Below are positions 8,140 through 15,979 of a stretch of 42,156 nt of DNA, piece after piece; the first letter of the stretch is position 1, and each line of letters begins with the position of its first letter. Source of the stretch: an uncultured Olsenella sp. (GTDB taxonomy: Bacteria > Actinomycetota > Coriobacteriia > Coriobacteriales > Atopobiaceae); contig CALCDK010000075.1 of the NCBI GenBank assembly GCA_937900605.1, forward strand, positions 1-42,156. The letters are read 5' to 3'. A program made the translations under genes and the position numbers. The notes beneath the pieces are model-generated. The model saw only the letters and a program-made list of their open reading frames with translations, did not search any database and was not told where the DNA came from.

Positions 8140-8609
8140 CTGGGCCTCCTGGGTCGCTTGGGTGCCGGCGGGCGGCGTGGCCCGCCGGGCGTGGGACGTG
8201 GTCGCGGGCCGGCCGCGGGGGTCGGCCCTCCTGCCAGTCTAGCGCCCCCGGCGCCCGCTCGCCGCGCGCCGCGGGACCGCTCGTCACCGGCCGTTCACCG
8301 TCGCCGGCGGCGGGCCGTGCGGGCGCCGGGGCAGGCCGCGCGTCGAGGCATCTCCGCGGGCCGCCGCGCGCCGAGTCGCCCCCGCGCCGCCGCGTCGAGT
8401 CACCTCTCGGCATTGCCGCGCTCCTCGTCACCCCGTCGTCCCAGTGTCACCGCGCCTCTCGCCACCCCGTCCGGCCGCGCGGGCGACCGGTCGCGCCCCG
8501 CTCGCGCCGTCTGGCGCCGGGCCGTCGCCGGGTCCCCCTCGCCCCCCTATGATGGGGGCACAGGCGGCCGCGCCCGACGGGAGGGGCGGCCCTGGCGAGA
8601 GGAGCTCTC
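8140..8609. other. 470-bp gene-free divergent region
   Basis: Very GC-rich spacer between the divergent M32 peptidase and ROK kinase genes. I see no gene, tRNA or strong hairpin. It contains repeats of the word CCTCTCGCC/CCTCTCGGC and a TATGAT hexamer (8548-8553) framed by C and G runs, which could be a -10 element for the ROK kinase although no matching -35 is visible. Confidence 0.5.
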
Positions 8610-9563
8610 ATGGACATGGTCGTCGGCATCGACGTGGGCGGCACCAGCATCAAGGTCGGCCTCTTCACCACGGACGGGGAGCTCCTCGAGGAGCGGCGCG
8701 TGCCCACTCCGGCGCTCGTCGACGAGGCCGCGTACCGCGTGGTGACCGAGGGCGTGGGCCGCGCGCTCGCCGCGCACGATGCGACCCCCGACGACGTCGT
8801 CGCCTGCGGGCTGGACATCCCGGCGCCCGTGGCCGACGACGGCACCGTGGAGCTTCTCGCCAACATCGACTTGGACCCCGAGGGCCTCGTCGGCGCGCTG
8901 AGCGCCGAGTTCCCGCGCGCGTCGCTGGCCTTCGTCAACGACGCCAACGCGGCGGCGCTCGGCGAGATGTGGGCCGGCGTGGCGCGCGGCGTCCGCAGCT
9001 TCGTCCTCATCGCGCTGGGAACTGGCGTGGGGGCCGGCGTCGTGGCCAACGGGCGCCTGGTGGCGGGCGCGTTCGGCGCGGGCGGCGAGATCGGCCACAT
9101 GACGGTCAACCCGCACGAGCGGCTGACCTGCGGCTGCGGACGGCGCGGCTGCTTGGAGCAGTACGCCTCGGCCAAGGGCGTCGTGCGCCTGTACCTCGCG
9201 GAGTGCGAGAGGCGCGGGGTCAGGCCGGTCGAGGTGGAGCACGCCACGGACACCGTCTCGGTCTTCCGGGCGCTGTCGGAGGGCGACGACTGCGCGCGGC
9301 GCGCGGTCGAGCAGATGTGCGAGTACCTGGCGAGCGCGATGGCGCAGGTCTCGTGCGTGGTGGACCCGTCGATGTTCCTCATCGGCGGGGGAGTGGCGGG
9401 GTCGTTCGCGGCGTTCGCGTCGGAGCTGCGGCGCCGGTTCGCGGCGCACGCGCTGCCGACGAGCGCCGGGGCGCGCATCGAGGCGGCGAGCCTGGGCAAC
9501 CAGGCGGCAATGTACGGCTGTGCGTACGAGGCGCTGCGCCTTCGCGGCGAGCGCACGGCGTAG
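8610..9563 (+). CDS. ROK-family glucokinase
   Basis: ATP-dependent sugar kinase, most likely glucokinase, in the cytoplasm. 317 residues. The N-terminal phosphate-binding loop GIDVGGTSIK, catalytic Asp111 in FVNDANAAALGE, GTGVGAGVV, and the ROK zinc motif CGCGRRGCLEQY (Cys174, 176 and 181) are all present. No N-terminal helix-turn-helix, so it is an enzyme rather than a NagC/XylR-type ROK repressor. Start ATG 8610 with GAGAGGAG upstream. ROK enzymes also include ManNAc, GlcNAc and allose kinases; the general motif set does not separate them. Monocistronic. Confidence 0.88.
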   Translation: MDMVVGIDVGGTSIKVGLFTTDGELLEERRVPTPALVDEAAYRVVTEGVGRALAAHDATPDDVVACGLDIPAPVADDGTVELLANIDLDPEGLVGALSAEFPRASLAFVNDANAAALGEMWAGVARGVRSFVLIALGTGVGAGVVANGRLVAGAFGAGGEIGHMTVNPHERLTCGCGRRGCLEQYASAKGVVRLYLAECERRGVRPVEVEHATDTVSVFRALSEGDDCARRAVEQMCEYLASAMAQVSCVVDPSMFLIGGGVAGSFAAFASELRRRFAAHALPTSAGARIEAASLGNQAAMYGCAYEALRLRGERTA

Positions 9564-9654
9564 CGACGTGGCGTGCGGGCGCGTCCGGGGCGGGTGCGGG
9601 TCCTGGCGGCGCGGGTGGTACGCGTTCCCTAACACAAGCGGCGGCGAGGGATCA

Positions 9655-9729
9655 GCACTTCTCGGCGACCGTGCCATATTTGCGTGCGGGCGGCATGTGT
9701 AGTGCTAATATGGGGAAGTTGAGAAGTGC
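9655..9729 (+). promoter_or_regulatory. Extended -10 promoter flanked by inverted repeats
   Basis: TGCTAATAT (9703-9711) is an extended -10 element; there is no convincing -35, as is usual for this class. It lies between GCACTTCTC (9655-9663) and its exact reverse complement GAGAAGTGC (9721-9729). The downstream arm would overlap the transcript start, a layout expected for a repressor site or looped operator controlling the EIIA gene at 9774. Confidence 0.5.
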
Positions 9730-9773
9730 CAGCGTTCGACGTGCGGCCGCGTGCCGCCGGGTGAGGAGTCTTC

Positions 9774-10223
9774 ATGAGCGATCTCGTCTCTGCGTCTCAC
9801 GTCTTTCTTGGCTGCAAGGCCACCACGGTCGACGAGGTCATGGACTTCCTCGGCTCCAATGCGGTCGCGCTCGGCGTCGCCAGCGACGCCGATGCCGTCT
9901 CCGGCGCCCTCAAGGCCCGCGAGTCCGAGGGCACCACGGGCATGACCGGCGGCTTCGCCATCCCGCACTGCAAGTCCGACGCCATCAGCTCCGCGGCCGT
10001 CATGGTCGTCAAGCTCGACGGCGGCGTCGAGTGGCGCTCCGCCGACGGCCAGCCCGTCCGCTGCGCCATCGCCCTGCTGGTCCCCGCCGCCGAGGCCGGC
10101 ACCACGCACCTGCAGCTGCTCTCGCAGATCGCCGCCAAGCTCATGGACGAGTCCCTGCGTTCCAAGCTGCTCGAGTCCGACGACCCCGCCGCCATCGCGG
10201 CCCTGGTCTCCGAGGGCCTCTAG
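9774..10223 (+). CDS. Fructose/PtsN-type PTS EIIA domain protein
   Basis: A single-domain phosphocarrier of 149 residues, cytoplasmic. The phosphorylatable His is residue 65 in GGFAIPHCK, which matches the EIIA-Fru/PtsN active-site motif. No IIB or IIC gene is adjacent, so it may phosphorylate a distant fructose- or mannitol-type permease, or act as a regulatory PtsN-like protein. ATG 9774 has GTGAGGAG upstream. A promoter with flanking inverted repeats precedes it and a strong terminator follows, so it is monocistronic. Confidence 0.88.
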   Translation: MSDLVSASHVFLGCKATTVDEVMDFLGSNAVALGVASDADAVSGALKARESEGTTGMTGGFAIPHCKSDAISSAAVMVVKLDGGVEWRSADGQPVRCAIALLVPAAEAGTTHLQLLSQIAAKLMDESLRSKLLESDDPAAIAALVSEGL

Positions 10224-10234
10224 CGTCCCTCGCC

Positions 10235-10308
10235 CGTCCGCCGCGGCGGACGGCGCCATAGCGTACTGCCCGGCCCGGGTGCGCATAGCTGCGCGCCCGG
10301 GCCTCTTT
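10235..10308 (+). terminator. Palindrome plus Rho-independent terminator
   Basis: A perfect 18-bp palindrome (10235-10252, CGTCCGCCG / CGGCGGACG) is followed by hairpin GCCCGGG (10273-10279) / CCCGGGC (10296-10302), with inner pairing GCGCA/TGCGC and tail CTCTTT. The second element is the terminator for the EIIA gene. Confidence 0.8.
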
Positions 10309-10404
10309 CGTGTCGCCGCGCGTGGCGCTTCTCGCCGTGCGGGGGCTCTGGCGCAGGCGCGCGCGGGACTCACTTGCGCTGGTTTCGGGGGCGAGGCTGC
10401 GTGT

Positions 10405-10579
10405 GAGGGGGTGCTGTGACCAAAAACGCGCGGTTTGCGCATGTGGCGGCGTGCCGAGCCCTCCGAGTTCGCTTGTCACGTTGCGTTTGCCCAGTTGTTC
10501 GCCTGGCCGCCGCCTCCCTCCCCGGGAGAGGGCCGCTTTGGACACGCAAATCGCGCGTTTTTGGTCACAGTACCCCCTC
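10405..10579. repeat. Long imperfect inverted repeat element, about 175 bp
   Basis: The left arm 10405-10440 and right arm 10544-10579 are reverse complements over about 36 bp with three mismatches; each contains TGTGACCAAAAACGCGCG. The 103-bp interior has no open frame and includes GTTGCGTTTGCCCAG. It is flanked by terminators on both sides, so it is not a leader of either neighbour. The layout fits a small non-autonomous mobile element (MITE) or a structured dispersed repeat. The rest of 10309-10694 shows nothing recognisable. Confidence 0.8.
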
Positions 10580-10694
10580 GATCCCGACCCGAGGGCCCTC
10601 GCAGCGACCGATCTGTGTCCTTCTCGGCCTGGGACTCTTCGCCGGTGCCCGTCGCGCTGCATGGCCCCTCTCGCCGCGTTCCGCCGCGGGACGC

Positions 10695-10727
10695 AAAAAG
10701 GGGGCGCACCCGTGTGGGTGCGCCCCC
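10695..10727 (-). terminator. Rho-independent terminator of aldolase gene
   Basis: On the minus strand a 12-bp stem GGGGGCGCACCC / GGGTGCGCCCCC with a 4-base loop is followed by TTTTT. It lies 60 bases after the aldolase stop. Confidence 0.92.
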
Positions 10728-10786
10728 TGTGAGCTCGTTCGTCGCAGCGCTCCGGAAGCCTGTCCCGGCCGCGCGCGTCCGCGTCG

Positions 10787-11635
10787 CTAGGCGCGGTTGC
10801 AGGAGCCGAGGTTCTCCATGCGGATCTTGACGATCTTGGTGATCTCCTCGGCGCCGGCCTTGCCCGGGTTCTTCGGGTCGAAGTTGTTGGGGTTCTCGGC
10901 CATGTACGCCATGTAGCCCTTGGTGTAGGCCTGACGCAGCTCGGTGGCGTAGTTGACCTTGCAGATGCCGTTCTTCACGGCCTCGGCGACCTGCTCGTCG
11001 GGCACGCCGGAGGTGCCGTGCAGGACCAGCGGCACGTCGACGGCGGCGGCGATGGCCTTGACGACCTCCTGCTTGATGTGCGGGTCGGAGGTGTAGACGC
11101 CGTGGGAGGTGCCGACGCCGATGGCCAGCGAGGTGCAGCCGGTGCGCTCGACGAACTCCTTGGCCTCGGCCGGGTCGGTGTACGGGGACTCGCCCTCGAC
11201 CTCGACGTCGTCCTCCTTGCCGCCGACCTTGCCGAGCTCGGCCTCCACGGGGACGCCCATGGCGGCGCCGGCGTCGGCGACGGACTTGGTCAGGGCGATG
11301 TTGTCCTCGAAGGACTCGTGGGAGCCGTCGATCATGACGGAGGTGTAGCCGGTGCGCAGGGCCTTCATGCAGCGGTCATAGCCGTCGCCGTGGTCCAGGT
11401 GCAGGGCCACGGGCACGGAGGCGCGCTCGGCAGCGGCCTTGACCATGCCGTAGAAGTAGTCGAGGCCGGTCTTCTTGATCGTGCCCGAGGTGGTCTGCAT
11501 GATGACGGGGGACTTGGTCTCCTCGGCGGCAGCCAGGACGGCCATGACGAACTCGAGGTTCTCGACGTTGAAGGCGCCCACGGCGTAGTGGTTCCTCTGC
11601 GCGTCGAGCAGCATCTCCTTGGTGGTAACGAGCAT
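10787..11635 (-). CDS. Class II ketose-bisphosphate aldolase (FbaA/GatY/KbaY family)
   Basis: Zinc-dependent aldolase cleaving fructose-1,6- or tagatose-1,6-bisphosphate to two trioses. 282 residues, the short class IIB size. Motifs: HLDHGDGYD with catalytic Asp and zinc His, SVMIDGSHESF, EAELGKVGG, GTSHGVY and LVLHGTSGV. I set the start at ATG 11635, preceded by GAGGAGAGGAGCC; the longest frame start at 11890 would run through the divergent regulatory region. Substrate is not decidable by eye: it could be the glycolytic enzyme or could serve the tagatose branch implied by lacB, AgaS and the PfkB kinase in the window. Divergent from a DeoR regulator that may control it. Confidence 0.9.
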   Translation of the reverse strand: MLVTTKEMLLDAQRNHYAVGAFNVENLEFVMAVLAAAEETKSPVIMQTTSGTIKKTGLDYFYGMVKAAAERASVPVALHLDHGDGYDRCMKALRTGYTSVMIDGSHESFEDNIALTKSVADAGAAMGVPVEAELGKVGGKEDDVEVEGESPYTDPAEAKEFVERTGCTSLAIGVGTSHGVYTSDPHIKQEVVKAIAAAVDVPLVLHGTSGVPDEQVAEAVKNGICKVNYATELRQAYTKGYMAYMAENPNNFDPKNPGKAGAEEITKIVKIRMENLGSCNRA

Positions 11636-11734
11636 GTTGGCTCCTCTCCTCGGCCGGGCCCCGTGCCCGGCGCGTCTGCCCCCATTGTACGGGCCCCGCG
11701 CGCATTGCGCCCTGCCCCGGTGCGCCCGGGCCGC

Positions 11735-11880
11735 GCGAATGCGAAAGCAAAGGCAGGCCGCCCCGGTTGCGGGCCACGTCGAGCTGGCGAGAAGCGCCGT
11801 TCGCCGGGCGTCGGCGGCAGCTCGCGGGCTGCAAGGCGAAAGAGAACGAAATGTGATACCTTCTCGAAAGGAAAGAAAAG
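11735..11880. promoter_or_regulatory. Candidate DeoR operator repeats in divergent region
   Basis: The interval between the aldolase and the DeoR gene carries direct repeats of a CGAAAG-RR-AA-GAAA type: 11837-11851 (CGAAAGAGAACGAAA) and 11865-11879 (CGAAAGGAAAGAAAA), 28 bp apart, and a weaker CGAAAGCAAAGG at 11742-11753. DeoR-family repressors often bind such direct repeats. No other A-rich tract occurs nearby in this GC-rich DNA. Confidence 0.4.
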
Positions 11881-11913
11881 GGAAACACAATTCCTACACA
11901 CAAGGGAGGGGCC

Positions 11914-12915
11914 ATGGCTGAGATGTCGGCCGAGGAGCGCAGGTCGGCGGTGCTGTCCATGCTCGAGTCCGCGCCGTCGGTGCAGGTCACGCAACTTGCG
12001 CAGGCCTTCGGGGTCTCGCGCGTCACGGTCCGCGGCGACCTCGACGCCCTCGCGCGCGACGGTAAGCTGCGCCGCACGCACGGGGGCGCGGTGTCGCTGT
12101 CGCGCACGCTCACCGTGTCGGTCCAGGACCGCCGCGTCAACGTCAACGTCGAGGCCAAGCGCGCCATCGCGCGCCGCGCCGCGCGCTTCGTCGAGGACGG
12201 CGACGCGGTGCTCGTCGACTCGGGCACCACCGCGCTCGAGCTCGTCCGCGCCCTGGCCGACCGCCGCGGCGTCACCGTGGTCACGGCCGACTTCACCATC
12301 GCCGACTACGTTGACCGCTCCGCGCCGGCGCTCGACGTCGTCATGCTCGGCGGGACCCTGCGCAAGGGCCATCGCTACGCCGCCGGCCCGCTCGCGCTGC
12401 GCTCGATGGAGCTGCTCCACCCCGACAAGGCCTTCGTCACCCCCACGGCCTACGTGCCGGGCCGCGGGCTCATGACCAACTACCAGGCCATGGCCGAGCT
12501 CAAGGCCGCGTTTCTGGCCAGCGCCGAGAGGACCTTCGTCCTCATGGACGCCACCAAGGTGGGCGCGTCGGGGCTCATGTGGTTCGGGACGCTCTCGGGC
12601 GTCGACGCCTTGGTGATGGACGACGACCCCACGGGCGCGGTGGCCCAGGACGCCGCCGAGGCCGGCTGCGAGCTCATCTGCTGCGGGCGAGAGGGGCGCC
12701 GCGAGGCGGGCACTGGTGGCGACGCGGCCGCGGGCGGCGATGCGGCCCCGGTCGGCGACGTGGGTTCGGTCGGCGACGTGGGTTCGGGCGGCGACGCGGC
12801 CCCGGGCGGCGACGCGGGCCCGGGCGGCGACGCGGGCCCGGGCGGCGACGATGCGGCCCCGGGCTGCGACGATGCGGCCCCGGGCTGCGACGCTGACGGG
12901 GAGGTGGTCGCATGA
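11914..12915 (+). CDS. DeoR/GlpR-family repressor with repetitive C-terminal tail
   Basis: Transcriptional regulator of 333 residues. N-terminal DeoR helix-turn-helix (about 1-60; VTQLAQAFGVSRVTVRGDLD and RRTHGGAV), then the sugar-phosphate-sensing DeoRC domain (about 75-250) with DSGTTALELVRAL and VMLGGTLRKGHRYA. A normal member would end near residue 255. Here a low-complexity tail of GGDAAP, GGDAGP and GCDDAAP units runs for about 70 more residues. Start ATG 11914 with GGGAGG upstream. Its last four bases (ATGA) overlap the HAD phosphatase start, so the two are coupled. It probably senses a sugar phosphate and controls the divergent aldolase. Confidence 0.9.
   Translation: MAEMSAEERRSAVLSMLESAPSVQVTQLAQAFGVSRVTVRGDLDALARDGKLRRTHGGAVSLSRTLTVSVQDRRVNVNVEAKRAIARRAARFVEDGDAVLVDSGTTALELVRALADRRGVTVVTADFTIADYVDRSAPALDVVMLGGTLRKGHRYAAGPLALRSMELLHPDKAFVTPTAYVPGRGLMTNYQAMAELKAAFLASAERTFVLMDATKVGASGLMWFGTLSGVDALVMDDDPTGAVAQDAAEAGCELICCGREGRREAGTGGDAAAGGDAAPVGDVGSVGDVGSGGDAAPGGDAGPGGDAGPGGDDAAPGCDDAAPGCDADGEVVA
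12715..12897 (+). repeat. 15/18-bp coding repeats in DeoR tail
   Basis: In-frame units of GGCGACGCGGCCCCG, GGCGACGCGGGCCCG and TGCGACGATGCGGCCCCGGGC kind, with some copies identical. Unit number could vary by slippage without breaking the frame. Confidence 0.85.
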
Positions 12916-13730
12916 GCGCGTGCCGGCTCGTGATGACGGACATCGACGGCACCGTCATGCCGTACGGGCGCGACCGCGTCTCTCGCCGGACCGTCGACGC
13001 GATCCACGCGGCGCAGGCCGCCGGCATCGAGTGCGGTCCCGTCTCGGGGCGCTTCTACGGGTGGATCCCGCGGTTCTTCCGCGACGACGAGGCGTGCTGC
13101 TCCACCGCAATCGCGGCCAACGGCGCCCAGGTCTGGCACTGCGGCGAGCTCGTGTGCGAGCGCACGATGGACCCGTCGGCGCTGCGCGAGGCGTGCCGCG
13201 TGCTGCGCGAGGTCCCGCGCTCGGGCATGGTGCTGTTCGCGGGCGACCGGCCGCTGCTGGTCCAGGGCTCGCGCGAGGACCTCGCCGTGGCGTTCCCCCG
13301 CTACGCGCGCGAATGCGAGGACGCGCCCGGCGTGCCGGACGCCCCCGTGGTCAAGGCCAACGCGTTCGTGCGGGGCACGCTCGACGAGACGCGCGCGATG
13401 GTCGACCTTCTCGCCCGCAGCGTGCCCGAGCTGGACTTCGACCTGCCGCAGCCCATGTTCTGCAACATGATGGCGCATGGGTGGAACAAGGGCAGCGCGC
13501 TCGCGTGGCTGTGCGACTACCTCTCGGTGCCGCTCGACGAGGCCGTGGTGTTCGGCGACGCGGGCAACGACGTGGCGCTCTTCGAGCGGGCGACGCACTC
13601 GGTGGCGGTGGCGGGCGCGACGCCCGAGGCGCGCGACGCCGCCCGCTGGCACGTCGGGCGCTGCGAGGACGACGCGGTGGCGCAGGCGATCGAGGCCCTG
13701 GCCCGCGGCGAGTGGCCCTTCTCGGCGTAG
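12912..13730 (+). CDS. Cof-type HAD phosphatase (subfamily IIB)
   Basis: Cytoplasmic sugar-phosphate or similar phosphatase, 272 residues. HAD motif I is MTDIDGT (nucleophile Asp10, acid Asp12), motif II lies in CGPVSGRF, motif III Lys is in GWNKGSAL and motif IV is FGDAGNDV; the long insert between motifs II and III is the type-IIB cap. It starts at ATG 12912 inside the DeoR stop region (4-base ATGA overlap), so it is translated together with the regulator. Substrate unknown; HAD-IIB genes coupled to sugar regulators often dephosphorylate accumulating sugar phosphates. Confidence 0.88.
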   Translation: MSACRLVMTDIDGTVMPYGRDRVSRRTVDAIHAAQAAGIECGPVSGRFYGWIPRFFRDDEACCSTAIAANGAQVWHCGELVCERTMDPSALREACRVLREVPRSGMVLFAGDRPLLVQGSREDLAVAFPRYARECEDAPGVPDAPVVKANAFVRGTLDETRAMVDLLARSVPELDFDLPQPMFCNMMAHGWNKGSALAWLCDYLSVPLDEAVVFGDAGNDVALFERATHSVAVAGATPEARDAARWHVGRCEDDAVAQAIEALARGEWPFSA

Positions 13731-13866
13731 GCGGCGCGTGTGGGCTGTCCGGCGGCTGGCTGGCTGACGGCGGTCTGGCGGCTGGCTGCCGCGCGGCCCT
13801 TCTCGGCACAGGCGCTACCATGGGTGACAGCGGCGCCTCGAGGTGCGCCGGGCCAGAGGAGGAGCC

Positions 13867-14754
13867 ATGAGCACCTGCTGCATTTCCACGTCCCAGATCG
13901 CGGTCGACCTCACCACCGCCGGCGGCACGCTGGCCTCCGTGCGCGACCTCGCGTCCGGCACCGAGTACCTGTGGGGCGGCGATCCCGAGTACTGGGCCGG
14001 CCAGGCCCCGATCTGCTTCCCCATCTGCGGCGGACTGCGAGAGGGGCGTGCCACCACGGCCGACGGTCGCGAGGTGTCCATGGCGCGCCACGGCATCGTG
14101 CGCAAGCGCGAGTGGCAGCTCGAGTCCTGCGACGAGTCGCACGCCACGATGCTGATCGCCAGCGACGACGAGACGCGCGCCCAGTTTCCGTTCGACTTCG
14201 AGCTGCGCGCTCGCTACGCGGTCGCCGGCCGCACGCTGAGCGTCTCCTACGACGTCGCCAACTCCGGCGACGAGGAGCTGCCGTTCTTCGTCGGCGGCCA
14301 CCCCGCCTTCAGGTGCCCCTTCGCCGAGGGCGACGCGTTCGAGGACTGCTACCTCGAGTTCGAGCGCCCCGAGTCCTGCACCGTCGCGACCTCGCTGCCC
14401 GACTCCGGCCTCGCCGACGTCAACGAGCGCCACGAGCTGTTCGACGGCACCCGCGAGCTCGCGCTGCGCCACGACCTGTTCCACGTCGACGCCCAGCTCT
14501 GCGACCAGCTCGAGTCGCGCCGCGTCCGCCTGCTGTCGCACCGCTCCGCCGGCGGCCTCGAGGTCTCCTTCGCCGACTTCCCGTACCTGGTGATCTGGTC
14601 TGCCAGCAACGACGCGCCGTTCGTGGCGCTCGAGCCGTGGACGGGCCTGTCGACCTGCCTCGACGAGGGCGACGTCCTGGAGGAGAAGCGCAACGTGCAG
14701 CGTCTCGCGCCCGGCGCGTCCCGCTCGTACGAGTTCCAGGTGACGCTGCTCTAG
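13867..14754 (+). CDS. LacX-like aldose 1-epimerase
   Basis: Mutarotase-fold protein of 295 residues, cytoplasmic, interconverting alpha and beta anomers of hexoses or hexose phosphates. Typical LacX-group motifs: GAP-like APICFPICGGL, MARHGIVRKREW, FFVGGHPAFRCPF with the His/Phe sugar-binding set, and ALEPWTGLSTCLDEGD containing the catalytic Glu. Start ATG 13867 follows AGAGGAGGAGCC; an in-frame ATG at 13843 lacks a ribosome-binding site. It lies 136 bases after the HAD gene, so may be a separate unit. Followed by a clear terminator. Confidence 0.88.
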   Translation: MSTCCISTSQIAVDLTTAGGTLASVRDLASGTEYLWGGDPEYWAGQAPICFPICGGLREGRATTADGREVSMARHGIVRKREWQLESCDESHATMLIASDDETRAQFPFDFELRARYAVAGRTLSVSYDVANSGDEELPFFVGGHPAFRCPFAEGDAFEDCYLEFERPESCTVATSLPDSGLADVNERHELFDGTRELALRHDLFHVDAQLCDQLESRRVRLLSHRSAGGLEVSFADFPYLVIWSASNDAPFVALEPWTGLSTCLDEGDVLEEKRNVQRLAPGASRSYEFQVTLL

Positions 14755-14843
14755 CGAGCCGCCGCACTGGCGAGCCGCCGAGCCGCCGCGCCTGCGCCGG
14801 GTTCGTCCCCGGCGATCGCGACGGCTCCGGCTCCGACAGCCGA

Positions 14844-14890
14844 GGGGGCCGTGCCCCGGGCCGTGTGCCCGCGGCGCGCGGCCCCCTTCT
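14844..14890 (+). terminator. Terminator hairpin of mutarotase gene
   Basis: Stem GGGGGCCG (14844-14851) / CGGCCCCC (14879-14886) with a GC-rich inner loop and tail TTCTCGTGTGCG, the same tail as the terminator at 5947. Confidence 0.75.
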
Positions 14891-15018
14891 CGTGTGCGCG
14901 CTCGTCGGGCGCGGCCCGTCCGGCGAGAGGCGCGCCCCGCGCGGCCGCGGACGTCGCGAGCCCCGCGTCGCCCCTCTCGCCCGCGGCCCGACCGTCGCCC
15001 CTCCCGCCGCCGTGGACC

Positions 15019-15780
15019 CTAGCCCAGGGCGTGCTCGATGCGGTCGCGCGCCTCGGACAGGCACAGCTCGACGCGCTTGCGGCACGCGTCGCTCAGGCGG
15101 TACGCCGGCACGGAGACGCTCAGCCCGTACTGGGTCGACTGCCCCCAGCGCACGGGCACGGCCATGCACTCCACGCCCTCGAGCACCTCCTGGCGGTCGT
15201 GCGCGAAGCCCGTCTCGCGCACCTCGCGCAGCTCCGCGACGAGCTGCTCCACGTCCGAGACGGCGCGCGGCGTGGGCTGCTCCAGGCGCTCCGGCAGCAG
15301 CGCGCGCACCTCGTCGTCGGACATCTGGCTGAGGATCGCCTTGCCGATGGCCGTGCAGTGCGCCGGCAGGGTCTTGCCGATCTCGGACGAGAGGCGCACC
15401 TGCTGCGTGGACTCCACCTTGGCCACGTAGAGCACGCGCCCGTGGTCGAGCACGCCCAGCTGGCAGGTCTCGTCGCACTCGGCCACCACGCGGCGCATCT
15501 CGGCCTCGATGACGGGCAGGCCGACCTGCTCGGAGTCGAAGGCGCGTCCCAGCAGGTACGTCCTGAAGTCGATCGCGTAGCGACCCGTCCCCTCGTCGTG
15601 GGCGACGTAGTCGAGGTCGGCCATGGTGTGCAGGATGGGGAAGAGGCTGCTCTTGGGCACGTCGAGCACGCGCGCCAGCTCGGCCATGGTCATGCCGTGC
15701 GGGCTGTGCGCCAGCGCGTCGAGAACGGCGAGCGTGCGCATCGTGGAGCGGTGCGGCGCCTGGGACGGTTTGTTTTCCAT
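15019..15780 (-). CDS. IclR-family regulator of the fucose-type operon
   Basis: A 253-residue transcription factor. N-terminal winged helix (about 10-70, MTMAELARVLDVPKSSLFPILHTM) and C-terminal IclR effector domain (about 80-250) with PAHCTAIGKAILSQM and the GFAHDRQE segment. It is transcribed divergently from a five-gene sugar-acid operon, as the IclR-type gene Cj0480c is in the Campylobacter jejuni fucose locus. It therefore most likely represses that operon in the absence of fucose or a pathway intermediate. Start at 15780; the 199-bp divergent region holds several palindromes suited to it. Confidence 0.93.
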   Translation of the reverse strand: MENKPSQAPHRSTMRTLAVLDALAHSPHGMTMAELARVLDVPKSSLFPILHTMADLDYVAHDEGTGRYAIDFRTYLLGRAFDSEQVGLPVIEAEMRRVVAECDETCQLGVLDHGRVLYVAKVESTQQVRLSSEIGKTLPAHCTAIGKAILSQMSDDEVRALLPERLEQPTPRAVSDVEQLVAELREVRETGFAHDRQEVLEGVECMAVPVRWGQSTQYGLSVSVPAYRLSDACRKRVELCLSEARDRIEHALG

Positions 15781-15846
15781 GGGTGGGGCTCCCTTCGCAT
15801 GTGGTCCCGCCTACTGTAGACCGCTGCATGCCGGTTCCGCATTAGG

Positions 15847-15960
15847 AACGCCGTTCACAACCAAAAACCAACCGTTCGTCCAGAGTTCATATAAGTCAGG
15901 CAGACAGGAGTATCCTCGCAAACGGTTGGAATTACGAATAGCGTTCGCAAATACGAACGC
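15847..15960. promoter_or_regulatory. IclR operator candidates in divergent region
   Basis: Three symmetric elements: GAACG-C-CGTTC (15847-15857), the pair CCAACCGTT (15868-15876) / AACGGTTGG (15921-15929), and a perfect GCGTTCG-N6-CGAACGC palindrome (15941-15960) that ends 19 bases before the uxaA-family start. All share a GTTCG/CGAAC core, as expected for one regulator binding several sites. No convincing -35/-10 pair could be chosen. Confidence 0.6.
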
Positions 15961-15979
15961 CAGCCGCAGAGGAGGCAGC

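Noticed and set aside
8140..8609. Small genes or an RNA gene in the 470-bp gap
   Set aside because: Only GC-rich open frames without ribosome-binding sites or family resemblance; no tRNA-like or riboswitch-like fold was recognisable by eye.
15847..15960. Bacterial attachment site for an integrated element
   Set aside because: The repeats are palindromic, lie in a divergent promoter region, and no integrase or matching copy is present; operator sites are the simpler reading.
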